Of a stretch of DNA of 64,000 nucleotides, positions 12,503 to 25,029 are shown piece by piece (the stretch's first letter is position 1; each line of letters begins with the position of its first letter). This DNA comes from Sisyra terminalis (Eukaryota; Arthropoda; Insecta; Neuroptera; Sisyridae), in the NCBI GenBank assembly GCA_958496175.1, contig OY292275.1, positions 17,484,001 to 17,548,000 of the forward strand, in the 5' to 3' direction. The translations under genes were made by a program, and so were the position numbers. Below the pieces are notes generated by a model. It was not told the origin of the DNA and made no database searches. It worked only from the letters and a program-made list of their open reading frames with translations.

Positions 12503-15301
12503 TTTTTTCACAATTCCAAAAGAATCGGATTTCAATAAAATAAAATATGTTCAAATATTAACGCAAAAGCAAATTAGCAAGTAGATGTAGGTATTCATAG
12601 GGCCGTCTTAAATTTTGCTAAATATTTCGCTTTAGTTTAATAAGTTTAAAACGGAACATGAATACCAGACTTTTACCAAAATTATATATCCCCTAGACCA
12701 GTGTGGCACGCGCATTTTACTTGAGGTACGTTTGGTGGAGATACGCGCTTTACCACATTTTGGGTACGCCTGGTAGAACAAGTTCTTATAAAAATAGCAA
12801 GGAGGGTGTTTAATGTTTACGAATACAACGGTTTGTGAACTTTGTGTATCCGACATAGGTAGTGATATAATACAAATTTAAAAAAAATTGAAATAAATAG
12901 TATGAAATATTTCATTTATAAATCAATAGTTTCTGAAGTAATATACAATTAGAAATAAATAAATATCTAAATTAAAATGTTTCATTTTAAAGCTCCCCTT
13001 TAAAAACATTAACTAATACTTTTAAATACACAACTTTTAAAAACATTATCATAGAGAATAGGAAGGTTTCCACAATTAATTATTAATTGTAACAATATAA
13101 ACATGAAAGTTAAGAAAAAAATGTTTGATTAAATTAAAAGATCTACAATAAATAAACTTTTTTCAGTCAGTTTTTAATAATACTGTTTTAAGTAGATCGT
13201 AATATATAATATCAAATATCAAACACTTTTCTCAGTTTCGTATAAGTATATATTGTTATTCGAAATGCAAACATAAGTTTGTAATTGGTTTAATCAATCT
13301 TACAATTAGTTTAAATGTCATAATATACACATATTAATTTATCTAAATCATTTTAAATTTGACAATTTTTTTAAAACGATAAAAAGTAAAATTAATTCAT
13401 CAAATGAAGATAAATTATTGCTAATATTCTTTCTATAATTTTGCCTTTCATTTACTTCATAGTGATTGATATTTTACGTTTTATTCACTCTTTTTGTTAA
13501 TATACTTTTAATATATATTTTTCTAGGTTCTAAATTTTTCTTCCAAATACTTGATTTTTTTTTTTAAAAAAAAAACAAAGACTTATTTATTCAGTCAATT
13601 TGATAATTAGTATTTTTTGTATGTATTTGTGTGTGAATTTATTATTTTTCAAAATCTTTGCGTCCACTGTTTTCTTTAGGATATTTATAAAAGAAAAAAA
13701 AGTAATATTGCACTGGCATTAACCTACATTCTTTTCATTAACCATCCTCTCGCATTTACGTATTTGATGATTTTATAAATTATAGACCAACAAAAAATAA
13801 ATTTATACGATATGTTGCTTATTTGAGACTTCAGTCATTGGAACGCCAGTTTCGGTTTGCGTAATCAAGAAAGTAATTACTGCTTAAAATTTGTTGTTCA
13901 AAAAAAATATTCAAATATTTTTTGTTAAATAAAAATAATATTTTTTACCTATCATAATCGGTAAATTTTAAACAAACACGAATTAGATTTAAAAAAATAA
14001 TTACTCAATAAATGAACAAAAAATAAATAAAATTAAGTTTTATATTTCAAACAGAAATTACCACAAATCATTTCATAAAAAAATATGCTTCATACAGAAA
14101 ATAAATAAACGTAATTGTTTGGAAAATATTATGAGCAAATGGACGGTCTTATACATGTAGTTGATGATTGATTATCTTTTTTTGGAAAAGAATTATCTGC
14201 TATTGCACTGATTGTTTCATTAACATTGGTTTCGTAAAATTAAAATATTATATTAAAAGCATAATATATTAAAATATTTACACTTTAAAAAATATATTTT
14301 TGTTTCACTTCAATGGTTGGAATGTCCTCAAAAGAAAAATACAGATAATAGCACACACAAAATAAAAATATTCGATAATTAACTAAGAGATTATGTTTGT
14401 TTTGTTTATGTACGTCGAAAAACATTGAGCGTAAAAATATTTGTGCTTTACGCTCATCAGAAAAATTACAAATTAAAAAAAAATGTTTTATTACACACAA
14501 TCAGTCTTCATTATCAGAAGCCAGTCCCGAAGTTGTATTTGCTGCTGTTGTACACATAAAAATTGTACTATTCTTCAATATGTTTTATATAGAACTATAT
14601 AGATTATAATATTTATAAAATATAGCCATAATTGTAATAAATTACTGAGTTTATGTGCATTTGAACACAATTGTAATGAGATCCAATATAAAATATTCAT
14701 AATTCATTTAATATTGGCAGTGATTTTTCAATTTTAATTCTAAGACTAGAATTTAAAATTTGGGCAGAGATCTTAACTGGTGATAGTTTTCGCACTTTTT
14801 TCAATGAAATGTACAAGAAAGGAAAGGTAATAGTAATGCTAAGATAAACTTACTGCCATCAAAAATTTTAAAATTTAATTTTCCGTTTTCTTTAAATTTA
14901 TCTTTTTAAATTGAAAACGTTTTTTTTTTTGAGAAAATTCTGAAAGTTTCTTTTTCTTTACCTTTATACTTAAACATAAAATATATTAAGTTCAAAAAAA
15001 AATATTGTGTTTTGGTAAACAACTCGATATCAAGCTTTTAATAGAAATATGCACATGAAAAAAGTTTCAGAAATAAAATAAATAAAAAACACCATTGTAC
15101 GAAATGAAAGAAATTAACAATAATAAGCCAGTAGAAAAGTAGTTTCGAAATAATTGAGCTGTTTACCCTTCACTGAAGAACAGGTAGGAGGGTTTCTACT
15201 AACAAATTATCTATTTTCGTTCGAAGCGTTTTTAAATTTTTCATTAATTAATTAATTCTCCAGATCATAAGTTTTAAGGTTTATTTCGTCTTAATTGATC
15301 T
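10634..15301. other. AT-rich intergenic DNA
   Basis: No convincing gene. A 113-codon ATG frame at 11063-11404 (plus) has no recognisable domain. A less AT-rich patch at about 12,660-12,860 may be old transposon DNA. An (AT)n run lies near 12,471-12,499. Confidence 0.5.
12471..12499. repeat. (AT)n microsatellite
   Basis: A near-pure dinucleotide run of about 28 bp directly visible in the sequence. Confidence 0.9.
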
Positions 15302-15452
15302 CTCTATAACTGCAATTGTCTTTAGCGACTTTTAAACTTCTATTAGCCACAATTCTGTATATAAAAGTTCAGCCAACTGTGAGGTTTGAACTCAGACCCA
15401 CTTATGTATAAAGCTATGGTCATGACTAATGCTATATCCACTACCACGTGGA
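15302..15452 (-). mobile_element. tRNA-derived SINE, copy 2 (diverged)
   Basis: On the minus strand it shows a tRNA-like head (GTGGTAGTGGATATAGC), a B-box-like GAGTTCAAACCTCA and the family tail GTCGCTAAAGACAATTGCAG. It is more diverged than copies 1 and 3 but has the same order and orientation. Confidence 0.6.
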
Positions 15453-16027
15453 TTATTTGGTATTTTTATATTTGTTTAATGTGCTTTTCGCTTAAGGGAC
15501 AAAAATGACGGCCGATCCCGGCTAAACAACTGGTATCATCTTCAGTCAAAATTTTACCCTTAAACAAACCCTAGTCATAACAATAAAACCAATTTGAAAA
15601 ATATCTTCATTGTTTGATAGTGATTTCTTTGTCTTTTACATATCTACCTTTAACTTCATGAAAAATATTTTTCGGGAATATCTTCTTTCATTAGAGACCT
15701 ATACGTGAAATTTATATCTTTTTAGATATATAAAAGAGGAAAAAGACCACGAAAAATTTCAGACAACTTTAATCAAAACTGTTTGGTTTTAAATTGCTTA
15801 ACTTAATCATTTTAATTGTTCATAGATTAAACTTTGGACTCCGAAAGAATAGTTTCTGAAAAAGCCTTAGTTCTAAGTATAATCAGAAACCGCAACAAAA
15901 AGAACTATCACTTGGTTCAATTTATTCTCATACATGCTGGAATATTTGGGTTTGTTTCTATTTTCATGGGTATAATCAGAATGGTGAGGAATTACAGAAG
16001 ACAAAGTGAGTTTTCTTTTTCATATTT

Positions 16028-16192
16028 ACCGTCGCTTTATAACTACCAAGGTCTTTAACGACTCTAGGGTTAATAAAAATCCGTAAATCGAGAAATATCA
16101 AAAATTCACTCGTTACGAATTTCGAACCCAGCACCTACCAGTTTTGGAGCGGCAATCTAGACCACTCGGTCACCAGTAGACTAAAGTGGATT
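16028..16192 (-). mobile_element. tRNA-derived SINE, copy 3
   Basis: Very close to the copy at 10471: shared ACCGTCGCTTTATAACTACC and AATCCGTAAATCGAGAAATA on the plus strand, and the tRNA-like head with GGGTTCGAAATT as B box. Same orientation as the others. Confidence 0.8.
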
Positions 16193-16860
16193 TTCTTTAC
16201 AAAAAAAAAAAAAAAACTTTCAGAATTGTCCTTCCTAATTTTCAAATGATTCTAAACTTGGATCAAGTATAAAATAAATAATAAAATTTAATGTTATTAC
16301 TACAATTTTATCAAATGTTCAAAATTGTATTCAGTACAAAAATTTTGATCAATGGCAAATTAAAATAATGAATATTTTAATCAACAAATAACAATAAAAC
16401 AATAATTAAGATTATTTTCATTGCTGAAAAAATCCATTCCCAATTTGCAATGAAGCAAAAATAATAATAAAAAAAACTTTACATCTTATAACTTAGATCG
16501 ACGAAGGATAAATAATGAAACGTTTCTTAAGACTAGAACTACATGTGCAGCCCTTTTTTCGTTGTTTAAATAAATTATGAATATTTATACCTTCTCATAT
16601 TATAATATAATTATATATATTTGTTCATTAAAATTAAGTTTTAATTGTGTTGTTTTTAAAATAAAATTGTATATATACTTTAAATGGGTATGCGACACGG
16701 AGTTAAACCGGGATAAAAGATCAACTGATAATGAATATTAAAATATATATATATATCTAATAAATGAATAAAATACCTAATGTTCTAATGTCAAATTGAT
16801 AAATGGATCTGTATAATAAATTAAAAATGTACCTACAAATATATAAATATAAAGTTGTCA
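16193..16860. other. 3' flank of SINHCAF
   Basis: AT-rich DNA between the SINE and the SINHCAF stop codon, expected to hold the 3'UTR. No canonical AATAAA near the stop was clear on the minus strand, and the transcript end is not fixed. Confidence 0.4.
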
Positions 16861-18105
16861 TTAATGAACACAACTCTCTTCGAGAATTGATACCGAGATC
16901 GAGTCGTGTCTATCAATACCTTGGTTTGATGATTCGTCGTAACCAGAATCAGAACTACTGTCACTGTAGGATTTGATTTTCGTATCAGATTCGGATGACT
17001 CCAAAGCGGAATTTGTGACTGCAGTAGCAGTTACAGTTGGATTTTTGGGAACTGTTGAAGACGGCAATGCTCTGTGTTTGCATTGCTTGAAAAATCGTGC
17101 ATCGATCATTAATTCACCGGCTGGGCCGATGAAAACAATGCCGCAACACGTAAGTTTACTGTAAGAAAAATGACGAAGAAAATTAAATAAAAATATTGAA
17201 GATTTGATTTTTTTTTATTACCGTTTCCATAAAGTCATATCCACAAAACTATTTTCGAATAAAGAGGATGAAACCGACTGTTGTAGTTTCCGCTCGTTAT
17301 TTTGATTCGATGTAATACTTGTCACAACTATCTCATCCGATGGACTAGGAGTTTCAATCATTTCATAGGAATCGTCGCTAGCTGAACTAGGACTATTGAT
17401 ATCAATGGAAGCACTAGTAAAATCTTCACTTAGTGGATCATCCGATAAAGATGGACTCGCCTCTCGCATAAGTTCGCCAATTTTTTTCTTTTTCATAATT
17501 TTTTCGATGCCGTCGCCTGGCAATTTTTCCGATTTCAATCCTCCATTGGCGTTCTTGCTTTTTGACTTGCATTTGATCATTGATTTCATGCCGGGTCCAG
17601 CACGGGCGTCAACGACATGACGCCAATTTTTCGAAGAACCCGGAGGAAGCTTCTTCCAACGTTTTACAAGCAGAACACAAGCATTACATATTTCCCCTTG
17701 ACGAGGTGCTTTCAATTCAAAACATGCAATAAAATCTTGCTCATATTTACGACTATCAGTAAAACGAGAACTAAAAAAAAACAATAATAATATTAAACTT
17801 TGAATCATATAAACTAAATATATTTAACCAAGTAATTTTAAAAGGGGCTCATCTTTCTTTTTTGAAAATTTTAGAAGCAAAACCTGTTTATCTTCAACGG
17901 GTCATTAAATTATACTAAATAAATGAAAGTATTTAAAAAAATTAAATTTTAAAAATTGATTGTTTTTATGGAAAAATTGGAACCAACACCTTTTCGAAAT
18001 CACCGATTCAATTAATTATGGTTTTTATTACCTGCTTGATTTCGCCTTGCAAATACAGCAACCCTGAGGTGAACGATACACTTTTGGCTTGTGAAACGAA
18101 AACAT
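16861..18105 (-). CDS. SINHCAF: SINHCAF/FAM60A, SIN3-HDAC complex-associated factor
   Basis: Exons 18105-18032, 17770-17222 and 17158-16861 splice in frame (introns 261 and 63 nt, GT-AG) to 306 aa. The first exon encodes MFSFHKPKVYRSPQGCCICK, nearly the vertebrate FAM60A start. Exon 2 continues SSRFTDSRKYEQDF, then ICNACVLLVKRWKKLP and NWRHVVDARAGP. CxxC pairs at C16/C19 and C53/C56 form the GATA-like zinc-binding module of this family. A second conserved block spans the exon 2-3 junction (DMTLWKR-KLTCCGIVFIG, then ELMIDARFFKQC). Between the two blocks lies a linker rich in Ser, Asp and Lys (about residues 90-195), making the protein longer than the 221-aa human one. Members are nuclear subunits of the SIN3-HDAC corepressor. 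The last ~50 residues are acidic and Ser-rich (SDSSSDSGYDESS). A 5' untranslated exon probably lies upstream. The coding model is nearly certain. Confidence 0.95.
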
Positions 18106-18599
18106 TTTTTTTTAAACAATATCTGAAAAAATAACCGAATTAAACATAAATGAGAAATAACTTTTGAGGAAAAAGTGGGCAATATTTTTTTGTCCATTGC
18201 TAAAATTTAACTCAGCATAAACGAAGGCTTGCGAAACATGCTTACATACACTTATTATTCGACCTATTTAACACAAAAAAAACCCACAAAATAAAATGAT
18301 TTTTTCACCAAAACTTAGTTTGAGGGAAACGCAAGTAAAAATTAAACTACTTCAAATCAATCAATTGGAAATTAGCGATGAAAAATGTAAATAAAAATTG
18401 AAAAATTGCTCAATTTGTAAGCGGCGTTAACGTTTGCAGACATGCTTATGCATTTTTTCCAAATACATTTTAACTACGGCAAGCTCAGCGATAATATGGA
18501 GTAGAAATATTAGGGGAATACGGAATTAACAAAATGCATTCGTAAAATTAAGAATCATAATCAATTAATATTAGAAAACATTTATTTACTTACTTGTAA

Positions 18600-18720
18600 T
18601 AAAAAATATAATTGTCAATGACTGACGTGCGAAAACTCACGATTTGCTTGGACTGGCAATAACCATGCGCAGAACGGCCTGCGCACGCTTGGCACCGCTC
18701 TTAAAAAATACAAAATTAAG
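18600..18720 (-). promoter_or_regulatory. Possible promoter/5' region of SINHCAF
   Basis: This patch is clearly richer in G+C than its flanks and contains two TGCGCA motifs 16 nt apart, in CATGCGCAG and CTGCGCACGC. Such motifs resemble NRF-1/Ewg half-sites found in housekeeping promoters. It lies about 0.5-0.6 kb upstream of the SINHCAF ATG on the correct side. No TATA box or initiator could be fixed, and no 5'UTR splice was proved. Confidence 0.25.
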
Positions 18721-19351
18721 AAAAAGCGTTACCTCAACGAAATCACGATAGAATTACCTCGACATCAAGTGCACATTTTTAAAAATTTTAAATAAAGCGG
18801 TCTTGATTTACGCGATTTACATAAATGGGCCGATATAATTTACAATGTTTGTCAATGTAAAAATAACTATTTTTTTTTCATTTTTTGTTCAAAAACATAT
18901 TTAAGACCTTCGATAATACAAACGGGATTCGAAGTAATACACATAATACATAATATAGAAAGCTTAACAGGTGCGGATACAGAATTTGCCAGAGGAAACG
19001 ACAAATTTTAATTCACTGATTAAATAATTTGTTAGGTACAAATAGCTTTTAGAACTTTTAGAACAAGTTTTTTGAATTTACTATTCAAATAAAAATTGTT
19101 CATAAATAATACTTGTTACAGTTTTGTCGCTTAAGTCGAGAAAAAGGGAAGATTTATATCTTATACCATTAGCCTCCAAAATGTATTGCTTTTTATGTCT
19201 TATTCGCATTTGGCATTAATTCTTTAATAAGTACAGAAAACTCATCTGTAGTCTCTTTAGTGTGTATATATTCGTACTGTGTTACAAAACTTATAAAAGT
19301 GGAATGTAAAATTCACTTTATCATAACCGATAATTTAATAGTACTAATAGC

Positions 19352-19590
19352 TACCCGTGAAATATTCATAGCCAACACTGACACAACTCACAAATGGCAA
19401 TTGAATGTAATCGATGGTAATCGAAATGACAACAATCTATTAGTTCAAATCATTCAAATTTAAGACAATGATTATTATACTTGCTTTTCAGCCAAAGGAT
19501 TTTTTTTGCTAATACGAATGTATTTATATCGTTTATATACATTCTTTGTTCTCTGTCTTTACTGACATAAGTTAGCTTTTTAGTATATTA
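19352..19590 (+). repeat. Unclassified dispersed repeat, copy A
   Basis: Shares CCGTGAAATATTCA, ACTGACACAACT (A/T variants), AATCGAAATGACA, TAGTTCAAAT and a following TATTTATAT...TTCT...TCTTT pattern in the same order as 34,195-34,415. No open frame, terminal repeat or tRNA box was seen. Boundaries are approximate. It may be a fragment of a larger element. Confidence 0.55.
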
Positions 19591-20378
19591 ATAGAATACA
19601 TTTATCGGAAATAAAAACATACCATAATGTAATTTAACAATTTTATGCACAGTATTAAAAGTCTGTAATGTAATTGAAGGTATATTACAATGAAAAATTA
19701 AAAAAAAAACCTTAATGTAGATAATATCGATAATGTACTAATATAGCTACCGAAAATAAAGGAAATCTACATAAAACAAATAAAGACACTACTGAAATAT
19801 TGCTGATATTCCTATGAAAACCGAAATTCAAAATCCAAATATTTGTATTTTGTGGGTCTGTAAAATTAAAAAATTATTTAGTTCTAAATCAAACTTTTTT
19901 TTATGAGCGTTTTTGATTCTGTAAGCCAAGTATTTCAAAAAACCCTTGATTTTCTTATAGTGTCTTTCAATAGAAATTCACATTTTTTACGTATCGTTAA
20001 AAGGAAACTTATTAGAACCTAACATTATATGTTTTATGTAAATATTTTAATCAATATAAAAAAAAATATTATAATAACTTTATGTTAATATTAAAAATAA
20101 TATTTTTATAGCACTTTTGCTGATAAAACAAAAGTTATGATCATTTAACTTTCCTATTCAGCTATAATCATTAAATAAAGTTTTGATTTGTATATTTTTG
20201 GAATGGAATTTTCACCTTGAACTTCGACTAATAGTTAGTTGAACCCAAAAGTGTCAGTTCGTTGATATTATCTACAAAAAATTAAATGAGCTTGTAAGCT
20301 CTGTATCGTTGATTTTGAGGGGTAAATGGAACGGGATAGTGGATTACAAAAAGGAAAGACTTATGTAATATAATTTAG

Positions 20379-20384
20379 TTTATT
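20379..20384 (-). terminator. Candidate polyadenylation signal for Rab21
   Basis: The minus strand reads AATAAA about 160 nt after the Rab21 stop codon, a sensible 3'UTR length. This is the first such hexamer I noticed downstream of the stop. In DNA this AT-rich the hexamer can occur by chance. Confidence 0.4.
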
Positions 20385-20542
20385 TACAATAAAATGAATG
20401 TATTTTATAATGTTATATCTGTAAACAATATGTATATGCGGATAATCATAATAAATATTAATTATTAACTACCCCTTCTTCCGAATTATGGCCATTATCG
20501 AATATAATATCTTTCTTGAATACGAGTAAATGGATAATATTT

Positions 20543-21325
20543 TCATCCTGTGGAACAACAACCTTTCGACGTAGTTGGTAGCTCTACATCGTCAGTATCT
20601 GCAACAATAACTGATGCACCCCTTTGCGACCCCTGTCGTGTCAATAAGTTTTTATTAGCTAAACTCTCCTCAGACTTTTCCATCATTTTTTTTACTAGAG
20701 TAAGAAACATTTCTTCAATTCCAACGTTTTGTTTTGCTGATGTTTGGAAATGAACGGCACCAACTTTACTTGCATATCTGCAATTTAGTGTTGATTAAAA
20801 TTAAACTATTAACAAAATTTTGAAGCTTACTCTTCCGCTTCTTCTATGGGCACGTTTCGATCTTTTTCCAGATCAATTTTATTCCCGGCGATAACTAAGC
20901 AAATTTCTGAACCAAGCATTTTTCGTAATTCTTTTACCCAATTTTTTACTTGTTGAAACGAATGTTTATCGGTGATATCATAAACGAGAACAGCTCCATT
21001 TGATGAACGATAGTAGATAGGTCCTAATGCATGGAAACGTTCTTGTCCTGCTGTATCCCATATTGATAAATTAATACGTTTTCCATTAATGTTAATTTTT
21101 TTGTTTAGAAAAGAAGCCTGAAACAGTAAAATATTGGTCGATAAAAAGAACATTCTAATTGGATTAGTTGATATTTACTTGTAACGTAGATAAATGAGCA
21201 TCATTGAATTTATCTTCCACATACCGAAGACTAAGGGATGTTTTACCAACGCAACCTTCTCCTAATAAAACTACCTTAAAATTATTACAATTATTAGAGC
21301 TAATCATGTTTGGGGCACTGCTCAT
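20543..21325 (-). CDS. Rab21: Rab21 small GTPase
   Basis: Exons 21325-21179, 21117-20831 and 20777-20543 join in frame (introns 61 and 53 nt) to 222 aa. All G motifs are present: P-loop GEGCVGKT (22-29), switch I Thr47 in HLSTLQASF, WDTAGQE (69-75), NKID (128-131) and TSAK (157-160). The phrase RFHALGPIYYR and the block VKNWVKELRKMLGSEICL are specific to Rab21 rather than Rab5 or Rab22. The protein ends KGCCSTG, with the Cys pair at 218-219 expected to be geranylgeranylated for membrane attachment. Rab21 acts on early endosomes in integrin and cargo traffic. The G2 of the P-loop motif is Cys25, as in other Rab21 proteins. The ATG at 21325 is the first in frame (an upstream GTG is not a normal start) and gives the expected short Asn-rich leader. 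The gene lies between SINHCAF and bestrophin on the same strand. Confidence 0.96.
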
Positions 21326-24300
21326 TCTTTTCGATTTCTTTTTTTTCACAATAATCACAGACGAAAATATGTTTAGAATACTTAATTAATAAAAGCAATG
21401 ACGTATATAATAGATTTTGTTTTAAAAAAATAGTTACACTTAATTATATTTAATCAAACTAATTTGACAGATCATTATTATCATTTGTATTACAGCTGAT
21501 TGAATCCATTATTACTTAGCGACTGCACAAGATTCCTATACTCATGGTAATATGAGTGAAATGACAAAACACTGGAAAGCTTGAAAAATAACTAGCATTT
21601 TCATGTCGTTTACCACCACTTGATGGCGCTGATGTTCCCAGTATACATAGCTGTAATGTGGGATGCTTATTCTAGTGTATTTAAAGACTTTAAAGATTTC
21701 GTTGTTAATCCGATTATTAACAAATAATGGCGGATTTTTAAATTTGCCTATTTTGGACTGAATGTCGGATGACTATCAGATGAATATTTTTCAGGCTTGC
21801 TACATATTTCTGACACGGTAAGCTTGAGGAAGAAAAGTTTTATCTAAATTGGCACATAATCTACAAATCATTTGAGCCGTTTGTTTTGAAAGTGGCCTAA
21901 GTCCATTTAAAGGACTACTAATACGATAACTTTATTATTTGTATATAAAACTTATTAGTATATGTAACTTATATAACTTACTGTGTATATATCGTATATA
22001 TTAACTTATTATTGTATAGATAACTTTATTATTATTATATTTGTAACTAGGCTAGATTATGTCGCTATTCAACCTAATAAGTGTTCACTGTATTATTGTT
22101 TTACTATTAATTTTTGTCACAAAAATCAACAAAAGTGATAACTTTTTTGACGCAGTTACATTTATGTTCTCATAATTAGAAAATATATAGTTTGTGAACT
22201 GTCCTTGGAATGGGCTGAGTTCATTTTAATAATAATAGACTCATTTAAATTTCATATGTATACAAAAACATAAATTAAAATTGCTCGTTTTTAAAACTTT
22301 CAACTAGTAATAACAATTTCCACCCTAAAGATTTGCGTTTTAATAATAAAGAATGAATTGTATATATCAGGGATTCATTTTTGATTGTATTGAGAAACCA
22401 TATCCAAAGTCCTTGCAGAATCAAAGAAAACTAGTATTATTAGCATATTTAGTTTCCGTATATTTGAAATAAAGAATATAAATATGGACATTTTGGATAT
22501 AGAAGAATATTTCTATAAAGTTCAGTTAAACTTAGATAACTTTTGAAATGCTAGATGGGTTTTGGTCGGTTACATTGTGAGTATAGGCAAAAAACTAAAT
22601 CACAAAATTGACTTTTAACTTTTGAAAACTTACAAATACGTTTAAGGGTCAAATAATCCGCATCTTTATGATTTCATTCTTTTTAAGATAATTATTTTGA
22701 AGCCAGTTCAAAGTGCTAGAGTGTTTTTTTTTTTACATTTTTCAATCTTTAAAGGGTTTAATGATAATGTGGTAAAATTATATTAAAACTATTTCACTAA
22801 AAAACGTTTTTATCGAATTTCAGCCCTTCATAGCCCACTCTGTTAAAAAAGGTAATTAGAGGTAGTTTAAAATTATTACATTTAAAATGCCTTTTTTACA
22901 AGGGTCATAGTCTATAGCTAAAATATGTAGACTTTGTAAAGCTAAATAATGAACAAGTTTACCAAGTTTAACTGACTTCTATGGATTCTTCCAATTTTTC
23001 CATTTTCCAAAATTCTAATCTCTAGAGAGCCAACCCGTGATTTTGTCTGCCTCTTTCCTAACGGTATTTTAAAAGTATGTTTTTCATTTAAGAAAATTTT
23101 CAAATGATTCTACGGAAATTAGATTTTCTTGGAAATCCATTGCTTTCCTTCATTTCATTTTTTTTTAAATTTAAGCATTTCACTGGCCATATATTAAATA
23201 GTTACAGAGGGTTTAAAATTTACTCACCTTCTAAATACCAAGGCTCAGACGACTCTCTATTTATTATTTCATCATTCGTATACCCAATACATGCTGTTGA
23301 TTGCAATGATGGTAATTATGTTTAAAATATCTAGTTAAATAAATAACATATTTTTACAACTTACTTTTAACATTGGAGTATTTGTTTGGAAAAATATTAA
23401 AAAGTATATAACTTATATTTTGAAAACTACTGTAATATTCCAACAACTCTAACTCGGTTTCAGCTATTTTGTAATTTTGGTAATCTACATTTTGTAATAA
23501 TATGAAATCGAACTATTAAAAATTTGTGATTGAAAAAAATGACCATTGTTAATGTTGTTAACTGAAAATTATATAAATTATTTTTGGATCTTGTTATAAC
23601 ATGGTAAAATTAAAACGAAAAAAATACCTTGAATAAATCATAAATTCCTATGCAATTGCAAATACAGTTTTGTTAATCTTCTTTAAATTGTTAAAAATTT
23701 ACTATATTTTTATAGATTGATTTTTTTATAATATTATTTAGTAGTTACAATAAGAAATTAAATCCCAAATAAATAACACTACAATTACAATCACGTAATT
23801 TATCATAATATTTATGTGGCGCGGGTGGTTGTAAAATAATTTTTATAGTATAATTTTGACAAACAGTAGCTTATAAATTACCTAGAGATATTTTACAAAT
23901 TTTGAAAAAAATGAAATTTAAATTTAGGATTCGAAAAATTTACTATGAACTATTATTCGTGGATTGAAAAAAATTGTGATTAATTTCAGTTTATTAACAT
24001 TTTACAAGCTTTGCTGCGAAAACTACAATGTCTGGGATTCCATTTAACAATGGGTTACCATACACAAAATAAATCCAAAATGAAATAACATTTTTCGATA
24101 TTTCGCTTAGTTTTCGAGATATGTATCGATACTTAAAGATCATTGATATTTAAGTTTTAAAAAATTTAGCTATAACATTATTGGAATGAAAAGAAAATTG
24201 AAGATGTGAACAATGTATCGAAGCACAATTGAAACTGATTTTCAAATCAATTAATTTAACACTTACTTAAAATACTTATTGTCTGTGAATTGGAAATATA

Positions 24301-25029
24301 TATAATTATTCACTATGAAATCAAGAAATACATTAAATCCTCTTGTTTATCACAGCTGTCTATCTACTATATATCAAATTGAACTAAAATCTATTAGTAC
24401 CTACCGATATTTCAAAAAAGAAGCGAGGTATCGAAAAAAATTATTACTTAATTTCTCTTTATTTTGAGTCGATTAATCGAAATCTATCGTAAACCGAAGG
24501 CGCCATGAAAAAAGTAGTAGGTACTCCTGTTTGTCAATTTATGATTTCAATTCGCAATTTTTTTCAACAAAACATAAATTCTTTGAAAAGAGAAATGTAA
24601 TATTTGTAATAAGTTGTTTTTCGATAGTTAGAACTCTTAAAAAATTATTAAACAATATAAATAAACTTTTTCTGTAAGCTGCAACATAGCTCCAGTTTCG
24701 AGCTTTACTCAGGAAAGGATCAAATTTTTTTAACTGCACATATCGTTAAAAAATCGGTTAAGGAAGCACAGAAATTTAAGAATAAATAGTTAATTTTTAA
24801 TTCAATAATTGAAAGAAAAGTATCATTTTTTTATTCAAACATATAATTCATATTTTGAACAAAGTAACATTTTTTTTTATATTTTATAAATAAAAATAAA
24901 ATATCATACATATGAGCAAAGTAATGGCTAATAAAAATAATTTTCTAGTTTAAAATTGTTATACATTTATAAATATAAAATATTGCAATTTGATAAAATT
25001 ATTTCATTAAGTTAACTTTCGGCGACAAC
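21326..25029. other. Intergenic DNA between Rab21 and bestrophin
   Basis: Rab21 promoter side at the left and bestrophin 3'UTR at the right. No recognisable coding exon or repeat boundary. The small frames at 23,104-23,325 and 24,539-24,739 look random. Confidence 0.5.
24830..24835 (-). terminator. Candidate polyadenylation signal for the bestrophin gene
   Basis: The minus strand reads AATAAA about 195 nt beyond the bestrophin stop codon. Position and orientation fit a 3'UTR end, but other A/T-rich variants lie nearby and chance occurrence is likely in this composition. Confidence 0.3.

Larger units (their letters stand above)
18106..20542. other. Intergenic DNA between SINHCAF and Rab21
   Basis: Holds the putative SINHCAF promoter near 18,600-18,720, an unclassified dispersed repeat at 19,352-19,590 and the Rab21 3'UTR at the right end. 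No other coding sequence was recognised. Confidence 0.5.

Noticed and set aside
15834..16058. Hydrophobic 74-codon plus frame ending near a GTGAGT
   Set aside because: It lacks an ATG at its start, the nearest acceptor leaves an in-frame stop, and it runs into a SINE copy.
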